Assembly: GCA_016709845.1 (NCBI GenBank)
Contig: JADJMA010000055.1
Coordinates: forward strand, 1 to 6,813
Source of the DNA: Flammeovirgaceae bacterium
GTDB lineage: Bacteria > Bacteroidota > Bacteroidia > Cytophagales > Cyclobacteriaceae
Direction of reading: 5' to 3'
Length of the DNA stretch: 6,813 bases
The notes under the pieces are model-generated. The model had not been told where the DNA came from and searched no databases. It saw only the letters and a program-made list of their open reading frames with translations. Positions 1 through 6,090 of the stretch are shown here, one piece after another (position 1 is the stretch's first letter; every line of letters begins with the position of its first letter). The position numbers and the translations under genes are program-made.

Positions 1-219
1 CCCAGCCTCAGCAATATGTCCTGCTACACCTAAAGTCATTTTATAAATTTCATAAAGGGCAAGGAATTTGGATAAAGTCATATGTCCGGCAAAGCTTGGG
101 AAGTGATGGATAAGATCTTCCTTATCATAGCCTAAAGAAAGGATCTCCTCCAACCCTCATAATAGTCTTTTTTTGTTAATAAAATTACGCGTTTCAAACT
201 TGCCTTCTTTATAATCCAT
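1..219 (-). CDS. TylF/macrocin-type O-methyltransferase, N-terminal part (cut by window edge)
   Basis: This is the first ~73 codons of a gene that runs off the left edge. The start ATG (219-217) lies 1 base after the preceding stop and has a GGAG site 10 bases upstream. The reading begins MDYKEGKFETRNFINKKRLL, meets an in-frame TGA at 159-157, and continues in the same frame as GLEEILSLGYDKEDLI and then LSKFLALYEIYK and GVAGHIAEAG. The last two segments match my recollection of the region before and into SAM-binding motif I of TylF/macrocin O-methyltransferase family proteins, which are common in polysaccharide and antibiotic clusters and methylate sugar hydroxyls. The catalytic and metal-binding parts lie outside the window. 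The in-frame TGA may be a base error or a pair of compensating indels in the adjacent A-rich run, since the protein on both sides looks genuine. A start after the stop (TTG at 153) is possible but would drop conserved sequence. The substrate is unknown. Confidence 0.6.
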
Positions 220-220
220 T

Positions 221-1140
221 TTATGTGGTCTCCAATTCAGCATAACCAAATCCGGTTTGGCCAAAACCATTTCCATTATAGAACATCAATATTTTATCCT
301 TAACACTGACAATATAAGGATAAGCCATCATGCTTGCATCCCAGCCATCAAGAGAAGCTCTAAACCGCCCCTGATCATCTTCTCTTGTCCAATCCTGGAG
401 GTCTATTGACTCAGATAACCCATCCTGTAGCTATTCTTTCCACCTCGAAAGTCAGAAACTCCTCTATAACAAAAATACATATGATACTTTCCGTCTTTAA
501 AAAACACAGATGGGCGGTGAGTTGGCTCATATTGGCCCTTGGAAGAAAGAAGCTTTTTATTTTCCCTTACCCAGGAAATGCCATCCTTTGAATAAGCATG
601 TTTGATGACATAGTATTCTTCATACTTCCCATCGACATCAATCCAATCTTCGCCAGATGCATACCACATATGCCATCGTTCCTGCTCTCTGCAAATAAAA
701 CTCGCCGTTGCAGAATAAACCTCAAATGGTGTCCTGTCAAGAATTGGCCCCGAAAATGCCCGCTGGAATGTGACACCGCCATCATTACTTACGGCCAAAC
801 CGGTCCAATTACTATAGGGGACAATCGTTCTCCGACTCCACCCCCCATAATACAACCAGACTTGATCCTGGTTTTCACATACATAAACGCATAACGCCTG
901 CTCATCAAACATTCGCTTACCCAACTCCAAAACTGGCCTGTCATGGATGTATAAGACCCGCCCAGGGTCATTTATATCAACATCAATAAATGTTGTCATA
1001 CTCCAGGCTAGGCTCCATGCTTGTAGCAAAATAATTCGAGCACTTTTCCTTCACCAAAACAGTAGGATCTGAGCGATGGAGTTCATCCACTGATTTTTCT
1101 CCAGAAACATTAAAATCATTCCCTTTTTACGCCATTTCAT
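221..1140 (-). CDS. Five-bladed beta-propeller glycosidase-like protein (GH32/43 superfamily), frameshifted
   Basis: This is a protein of about 306 residues once frames are joined. It starts at ATG 1140-1138, sharing one base with the previous stop (TGATG), and ends at TAA 223-221. The reading runs MKWRKKGMI, then NVSGEKSVDELHRSDPTVLV, then DVDINDPGRVLYIHDRPVLE. The long clean stretch from about 985 to 408 carries WLYYGGWSRR, PYSNWTGLAVSNDGG, GPILDR, WHMWYASGEDW and HAYSKDGISWVREN, then HRPSVFFKDGKYHMYFCYRG. The final segment has DGWDASMMAYPYIVS and FYNGNGFGQTGFGYAE. Repeated blades with S.DG..W and RP.V..dG.Y motifs are characteristic of GH43/GH32-like propellers. Shifts are apparent near 1112, 985 and 406, with small losses near 920. 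No signal peptide is seen. In a biosynthetic operon it may bind, trim or transfer sugars rather than degrade food glycans; the activity is not shown by the sequence. Confidence 0.75.
230..233 (-). promoter_or_regulatory. Shine-Dalgarno site for the methyltransferase gene
   Basis: GGAG lies inside the end of the propeller gene, 10 bases before the ATG at 219. It supports that start, although the reading frame soon meets a stop codon. Confidence 0.5.
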
Positions 1141-1945
1141 CATTGATAATTCTCTTTATAATTAACCGGCAGGCTAATGGCACGTTGAGTGAATAAAAAA
1201 GAAATATTTCCATTTCTCATCAAACCCCAGCAGCAAGTTTCATGGAAGCTTATATTGTTTAAAAAGCAATCCCATGTGGGTGCAATTGCCGTAACACATT
1301 CAGTCATGAAGCTCTGAGCAGCAACAAACGCAAGTCCCATTCCACGATATTCTTCTCGAGTAACGATATCAATCTCAGCAAGATCATCCACAACACATGC
1401 CGAATAACAGAGGCTGGCAATTTCGTCGCCCTTCATTTGCACAAAAGCCAAGTCCATGCCCAAGAAAGTCATCAATAGATGACCAAAACGTGAACCAATA
1501 TCCAATTTGAAATCCAGGGTTTTTTGATCAATTCATTATCCAAACGTCGTGTATTGAACCCCGTAGGCATTCGACAAGGTATTCGACGGTTTTCTTTTAT
1601 AAATAAATCGCACTCGCTCTCTCCGTCGGACCTGCTCATGTAAAAAGTCATCGAATATTTTCTGAATTTTGAAGTGAGGTGAGTACCATAACAAATAGGA
1701 TGATGAAAGCCTTGGGAATTCCAAGATTTAATGAAATCGTACTCAAATTTTTTAGTGCCAACAAGCTGCAAAAAACCGAAGTCGTTCATAATCATCGCAG
1801 ATTCAGGTTGAATCGGGTTATCTACAAATACCCGGCCTCGTTGCCTTTCCTGAATTACAGCTAGAATTAATGGAAAAGTCTTTTCTTCGCTAAAATACAG
1901 CGGTAATATTTTCGAAAAATCGTTCTTCTCAAGCTCAAAAATCAC
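1140..1945 (-). CDS. GNAT-family acetyltransferase (PF12746-like), frameshifted
   Basis: This is a protein of about 268 residues from GTG 1945-1943 (AGGA five bases upstream) to TGA 1142-1140, which overlaps the next ATG. The N-terminal half reads MIFELEKNDFSKILPLYF, then ERQRGRVFVDNPIQPESAM and NDFGFLQLVG. The C-terminal half has KGDEIASLCYSACVVDDLAE, then DIVTREEYRGMGLA, FVAAQSFMTEC, APTWDCFLNN and, after a shift, SSMKLAAG followed by GFDEKWKYF. The (A)EI.I.T...YRG.GLA stretch is the acetyl-CoA-binding motif A, and the PtWDC..N..S..LA..lGF tail is typical of this GNAT subfamily. The middle (about 1530-1440) needs several single-base corrections: the longest readings give either LGMDLAFVQMKG or SIDDFLGHGLGFC, and the second fits the family better. 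Other shifts are near 1295 and 1247-1225. Acetyl-CoA as donor is inferred from the fold. The acceptor is probably an amino sugar or polysaccharide precursor, given the neighbours. Confidence 0.75.
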
Positions 1946-1950
1946 AGTGA

Positions 1951-1954
1951 TCCT
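1951..1954 (-). promoter_or_regulatory. Shine-Dalgarno-like site deciding the GTG start of the GNAT gene
   Basis: AGGA overlaps the stop codon of the preceding gene and sits five bases before GTG 1945-1943. It is the only plausible start signal in the right frame here, which favours GTG over a later ATG. Confidence 0.45.
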
Positions 1955-2624
1955 ATTTCATTTTTGTCAATTTCTGGAAGGAATCCGAATCCAGGCGGAA
2001 TTTCGGAGTATCAGGGACAATATGTACGCTTTTTGGCAATACACTCTTGGTGACTAGTGCGCTGGCGCCTATAAAACTTTCCCTGCCAACTACAACCTCA
2101 TGCCCAATCGTCGCATTCACGCCCAAAAAAGCAATACGGCTCTATCACAGCAGAGCCGGAGATCACTACCTGCCCTGCCACATAGCAATGATCTTCCACC
2201 GCGCATGGTGACCGAGATGGTTTCCATTCCAAAAGAATACATCATTCCCAACGATCGTACACGGTTGCAGAACTGCATTCTCAAGGATCATACAATTATC
2301 CCCGATTTCCACATTGCTAAATTAAGCGCGCGAACTTATATAACTGATCAGTTCATAGCCTTTAGACTTGGCTTCTTCATATTTCCTCGCACGGAAATGG
2401 TTTAATTCCTGGTACCCCACTGCCACAAGCATCTTAAATTTGTCAGGAGGGTATATATTCAGTACATCTTCGAAAGCAACAACCGGCAGACCCCATTTTT
2501 CCTTCTGGACAATATGCTCCCCATCCACCGTAAATGCCACCACCTCATGCGGGCTGTCATTGGTCAATTGAAAGTACGCAACATCAGCGATCTTTCCTGC
2601 GCCGAACAGAACCACCTTGCTCAT
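1953..2624 (-). CDS. NeuD/PglD-like sugar O/N-acyltransferase (left-handed beta-helix), frameshifted
   Basis: This is a protein of about 223 residues from ATG 2624-2622 to TAG 1955-1953. The N-terminal PglD_N-type Rossmann part begins MSKVVLFGAGKIADVAYF with the GxGxxA nucleotide-fold motif, followed by FEDVLNIYPPDKFKMLVAVG and FRARKYEEAKSKGYELISYI. After a shift near 2320 the hexapeptide-repeat helix begins: FSNVEIGDNCMILENAVL, then IVGNDVFFWNGNHLGHHARV. After a shift near 2190 come DHCYVAGQVVISGSAVI and, after another near 2120, GVNATIGHEVVVG, ESFIGASALVTKSV and VPDTPKFRLDS. The histidines in GNHLGHH are where the catalytic His is expected in this family. Such enzymes transfer acetyl or other acyl groups from acyl-CoA to nucleotide- or lipid-linked sugars, as in sialic acid or bacillosamine pathways. 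No sialic acid synthase genes are nearby, so the sugar is unknown. The short size and complete repeat set indicate a whole gene apart from indels. Confidence 0.82.
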
Positions 2625-2625
2625 C

Positions 2626-4188
2626 TCATCCGCCTTTCATTATCAATCTTTTTTTATATTTTCGTTCTCGAAACTTACGATCCACTTTGCCGTTGGGGTT
2701 TTTAGGCAGGACGTCTTCATAATAGAAATCCGATGGCATCAATAATCCGGGACAAGCTTCCGCAATTCTGTCGCACTTGATCATCGCTCGCCTCCCGTCG
2801 AACGGCCAAAACCGCGGTAATACGGCTCGTCCCTCACCGCTGAAATGAATTTGCGACCCGCCTCTGAAATATATTCAATTCTATGCAGGGCATTTTCGAT
2901 CTCTTCCAACTCAATGCGGCAGCCCATGTGCTTGATCTGATTATCTTTTCTGCCCTGAATATAGAGTTTCCCGTCAGTTGTTTCAAAACGCACCAAGTCA
3001 CCGGTTTTGTACATGATTTCTCGAAATTCTGTGTTGTATGGGTTTTGCACGAAACTGACATCAGTTCGCCCGGGGTCATTGTAATATCCCAGGCCAACAT
3101 TGGGGCCTAGCAAACAAAGCTCGCCCAATGCGCCATCCTGAACCTTTGTTATCGTCACCCAGGATCAGATGTGAAAAATTGGCGGCAATGGAACCCAGCG
3201 GCAGAAATCACAAGTCGTGGAAATCATCATGGTAATTTTTTATACAAAGAGCAAATGCAGGTACATTCAGTCGGGCCACTCATTGAAAAATTCACTCGTC
3301 CCCGGAATAAACGTTAACAACGCTTGCAACTTTGGCTTTGGATACCCTTCACCGCCAAAAATGAAGCGTTTTATACTCTAAGATACCTGCCATCAGCGGC
3401 TTTCATCGTTTGCAAAAAGATCAATAAAGAAGGTACAGAAAACCATAAAGTACATCCTGCTGCGTCAATTTTTCAACCAGAGTCTTGGGGTTGCGCGTCT
3501 CCTGTTTTGAAAACGGAACAAGACATGCCCCGTTAAAAATGGAAGAATAGAAATCAAAAACAGAATTATCGAAATACAACGGATTGACGTTAGTAGAAAT
3601 ATCCTCGTGCGAAATGGCAAAAGCCTCTTTGCCCCACTCGATCAAGTTAAGTACGTTGGCATGAGTCATCACGGCACCTTTGGGAACCCCCGTGGAGCCC
3701 GAAGTAAACATAATATAAGGCCCGCGTCGTCGGTAATGTTTTTGGAAAGCAAAAGGTTTACATCTTCATAATCTTCCACACGAAGCGCCAGATCATCGGT
3801 GGAAAGAGAAGCGATCATTAATTCCGCAAGGCCACCGCTCAAGCTTTGCAGCAAATCAGTATTGGCCAACCAAGGCGTGGACGGCAGGTCAAAAATATTT
3901 TTTCGTAATCGTTCAAAGGGCTGTCGGGGTCCAAAAAACGGAATAAATAACGCCGGTCTTCAAACAGGCCAGGATCAACGCAAATGTGTGGACACTCTTT
4001 ATCCCGGAAAGGCAGACAACGTCCCCTGAAACCAGACCCAGTTGAACCAGAAAACGCGCAAGGCGATTTGCATAGCGGTTTAGCTCTCTATAGGTATAAA
4101 TTTCAGATTCATTAAACCAAAGAGACGCGCGCTTCGGATATCTCTCCACAATATTCTGAAACCGAAGGTCAAGATTATATTCGTACAT
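2626..4188 (-). CDS. Stand-alone adenylation enzyme (AMP-binding, amino-acid type), frameshifted
   Basis: This is a protein of about 520 residues from ATG 4188-4186 (3 bases after the SDR stop) to TGA 2628-2626, a normal length for a free-standing adenylation domain. It starts MYEYNLDLRFQNIVERYP and contains the motifs in order: YTYRELNRYANRLARFL (early core), FTSGSTGVPKGAVMTHANV (A3/P-loop, ~res 155-175), YFDNSVFDFYSSIFNGA (A4), FGGEGYPKPKL and SGPTECTCICS (A5), GALGELCLLGPNVGLGYYND (A6), YKTGDLVRFE (A7, ~res 393), GRKDNQIKHMGCRIELEEI (A8) and LPKNPNGKVDRKF with the catalytic A10 lysine (~res 497). The Asp of FDNS occupies the position that binds the alpha-amino group in amino-acid-activating domains, so an amino acid substrate is likely. 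It would form an aminoacyl-AMP and load the carrier protein at 4932-5163. Shifts are apparent near 3930, 3890, 3717, 3435-3365, 3280-3150 and 2850-2770. DltA-like D-alanine ligase is the closest functional analogy; the exact substrate is undetermined. Confidence 0.88.
2630..2637 (-). promoter_or_regulatory. Shine-Dalgarno site for the NeuD-like gene
   Basis: AAAGGCGG lies in the last codons of the adenylation gene, five bases before ATG 2624. It supports the start and coupling of the two genes, which are separated by one base. Confidence 0.5.
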
Positions 4189-4191
4189 CAG

Positions 4192-4932
4192 CTATATTAC
4201 AAGACCGCCATCCAATTCAAATACTTTCCCATTGAAAAAAATCGTTCTCGATCACGCTGATCACACCCTGAGCGATCTCCTGCGGTTTTAACCTGCGAAG
4301 CGGCACTTTCTTGATCGTCTCCCGCAACACAGCCTCACTTAACCTCTTTTGTGGACTCTGTTTCCGTAACCGGGCGCCACGGCTACCACGCAGATCCCCA
4401 TCGCGCTTAATGCTTTTGCCAGGTGGCGGTCAGCGCATTCACGCCTGCCTTGGCAGCAGAACGGATTGCCCCACATTTCCCTGGAAGCCGAGACCGAACT
4501 GATATTCACAATAACGCCTTTCGTGCGCGTGTAGATCATTTTCTCCACGATACAAGCAGTCATAAAAAACACTGAGCTCAAATTTGTCATCAGCGTTTTA
4601 TTCCACATCCCCAGATCATGCTTCTCTATTCCTGATGGAGAAATTCGGACTAAAGGGGAGCTATAAAGAATACCGGCATTATTGACAAGAACATCTGCCG
4701 ACTTGAACTCGGTATGATAACGCGCCGTCGCTTCCACCACCCGCTCATAGCTGGATATGTCACATTCAACACATCCTACTCCCGGGCAGGATGCACTCAA
4801 TTCCGCCAATCCCTGTCCATCTATATCAAAAACAGTAACAACCGCCCCCTTGGAGATCAGAGACTCAACCATGCTTCGTCCCAGGCCTCGTACACCACCT
4901 GTGACAATAACCTTCTTTCCACGTAGTTCCAT
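4192..4932 (-). CDS. Short-chain dehydrogenase/reductase (FabG-like), frameshifted
   Basis: This is a protein of about 246 residues, the usual classical SDR length, from ATG 4932-4930 to TAG 4194-4192. It reads MELRGKKVIVTGGVRGLGRS, with the TGxxxGxG cofactor-binding loop. Next are VTVFDIDGQGL with an acidic residue after beta-2 (suggesting NAD preference), CVECDISSYE, DVLVNNAGILYSSP (NNAG motif), WNKTLMTNLSSVFF and VIVNISSVSAS with the catalytic Ser. After shifts near 4485-4410 come AAKAGVNALTATW and LSAMGICVVAVAPG. The end has ETIKKVPLRRL, PQEIAQGVISVIENDFF and VFELDGGLVI, a FabG-like C terminus. The Lys of YxxxK is visible in AAKAG, but the Tyr codon cannot be recovered because bases are missing near 4465. 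Further shifts are near 4360, 4325 and 4235. Its ATG overlaps the carrier-protein stop, so the two are probably co-translated. It may reduce a carrier-bound keto acyl group, but reduction of a nucleotide sugar or epimerisation is equally possible. Confidence 0.85.
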
Positions 4933-5163
4933 CAAACATCCAATCCCTTGCTTTTTAACACACGCCTGATCTCCGCCACGCTTTGCATCGAGACAATCTC
5001 TTCAAAGGTAAATTCTGTGTTAAACGCCTGCTCCAGCGCAGCGATCAAATTCATGTGCTGAAGGGATCCAGGTTTCAACCTCAGCCATGGTCAGCTGGTC
5101 AGCAACGCCATCCATCGGAATATGCAGAACGGAAATAACGATCTCATTTCATTTCGTGTTCAA
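4932..5163 (-). CDS. Free-standing acyl/peptidyl carrier protein, frameshifted at its core
   Basis: This is a protein of about 77 residues ending at TGA 4934-4932, with the stop sharing a base with the SDR start. Readable parts are VISVLHIPMDGVADQLTMAE, then VETW and, after a shift, LQHMNLIAALEQAFNTEF, followed by FTFEEIVSMQSVAEIRRVL and KSKGLDV. The sequence TGGATCCCTT at the core reads as TW-DS-LQHM only if one G and one T are restored. That recovers the D-S-L phosphopantetheine site with its Ser. Helix III (FTFEEIVSM..VAEI) is typical of carrier proteins. The start is uncertain: TTG 5163-5161 sits well behind an AAAGGAG site, whereas ATG 5152-5150 is 17 bases from it. A stop in the TTG frame (TGA near 5150) would need another one-base correction. 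As partner of the adenylation enzyme it would hold the activated acid as a pantetheine thioester, like DltC. It needs a phosphopantetheinyl transferase encoded elsewhere. Confidence 0.8.
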
Positions 5164-5169
5164 TGTATT

Positions 5170-5176
5170 CTCCTTT
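5170..5176 (-). promoter_or_regulatory. Strong Shine-Dalgarno site before the carrier-protein gene
   Basis: AAAGGAG begins on the last base of the preceding stop codon and lies six bases before TTG 5163 or 17 before ATG 5152. It is the best ribosome-binding site in the window, consistent with high demand for a carrier protein. It argues for a start at or near 5163. Confidence 0.65.
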
Positions 5177-6090
5177 CATCCTTCTTTATTTGAAGTCTCG
5201 CCAAAACGATAGGCGGGGAGTAATTTGTAGGCTGGGTAGCGCCTTTAAACTGAATGATCTTCCGGTATTTATCGGGGTCATAAATACGTCCACAAAAATA
5301 CGCGGTTCGAACACCCGTTGATAACCCGTTTGGAAACAGAGAGTTAAACCATCATTTTCATCTCCCGTAATACCAGCACCCGCTCCCAAGCTAAGCCATT
5401 TATAAGCCTGCACTCGAAAATAATCGAGCAATGTCCAGAATAATGCAAAGATACATTTAATTTATAGCCATCCGGTTGTAAGCTCCCAAATGATAATAAC
5501 CCACATTGCCCTGAAACATACCATAATAACATTCCAACTGTTTTGCATCAACAACTGCCCGAAATGCAACGATTCACTGAATATTAGTGCTTTGCAAATG
5601 CGTCCCTGGAAAATCTGGCTATTCCATAATATTACGACGCGCTCAATCAGGTTGCCGATAGCCCCATTCATCCAGGTAATTTAATAAACCAGTACAAATT
5701 TCGACATTAACAGTTCTTAAGGCTTTGTGGGCATTACGCTGATGGTGCGCGGCTACAAAGTCCTCAGCCTGTAGATCAACAACAAAATGTTCTTTGTAGG
5801 GATTTGCTATATCGGTGAACCACTTTGCTAAATCTTGTCGATTATAGCTCCCAAACGGATCGGTGACCAATGAAAGGCTGATCAATTGATCAGCAACCTG
5901 ACCCAGATCAGTCCCCAAGGCGATCAATCCTGACATGCAAATATGGGGTAACATCCCAGCCGTCGAACTGATTTGGTTTCCGGAATAGAACGTTTTAAAA
6001 TCAACCCTTGCTAAAAAGGTAATTCAAGAGGACACCATATTCAATCAGAGATTGAGCGTACATTGGGTGTAGATAACCGAGATTGTTCAT
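5176..6090 (-). CDS. FemAB/GNAT-fold acyltransferase-like protein, heavily frameshifted
   Basis: This is a protein of about 304 residues from ATG 6090-6088 (4-base ATGA overlap with the upstream gene) to TGA 5178-5176. Rejoining frames gives MNNLGYLHPMYAQSLIEYG, then KGWILKRSIPET and RRLGCYPIFACQD, then DQLISLSLVTDPFG and NPYKEHFVVDLQAEDFVAAH. Next are HHQRNAHKALRTVNVE, RFSRDAFAK, MFQGNVGYYHLGAY, PDGYKLNVS, WLSLGAGAGITGDENDGLTL, TAYFCGRIYDPDKYRKII and YFPAYRFGE. The pattern HH.R.A.KAL, a central YYHLGAY strand and LGAGAG..(N)DGL..FK.G...CGRI resembles uncharacterised FemAB-like GNAT proteins seen near surface-glycan genes. FemAB enzymes transfer amino acids or acyl groups to amines. Its place directly before a carrier protein and adenylation enzyme makes it a candidate to use the thioester, which is inference. 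At least eight shifts are needed (near 6025, 6005, 5915, 5660-5635, 5590, 5560, 5480-5400 and 5325-5220). No signal peptide or membrane segment is seen. Confidence 0.6.

Noticed and set aside
567..971. Minus-strand frames at 567-785 and 789-971
   Set aside because: They overlap the clean propeller reading in another frame and show no conserved motif.
1953..2624. Sialic acid (Neu) biosynthesis locus
   Set aside because: Only the NeuD-like enzyme is present. NeuD/PglD-type proteins serve many sugars, and no NeuA, NeuB or NeuC homologue is visible.
385..4969. Several plus-strand open frames of 60-100 codons, for example at 598-894, 2100-2405 and 4757-4969
   Set aside because: They lie opposite minus-strand genes with clear family motifs. 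They show low-complexity or unfamiliar protein sequence, and have no consistent ribosome-binding sites.
2626..5163. Nonribosomal peptide synthetase
   Set aside because: The adenylation enzyme and carrier are separate single-domain proteins with no condensation or thioesterase domain, so a Dlt-like loading pair fits better.
221..6090. Genuine pseudogene cluster
   Set aside because: Active-site motifs are preserved across frames and premature stops come almost only from indels. Seven adjacent genes decaying only by single-base indels is less likely than sequence error, though it is not excluded.
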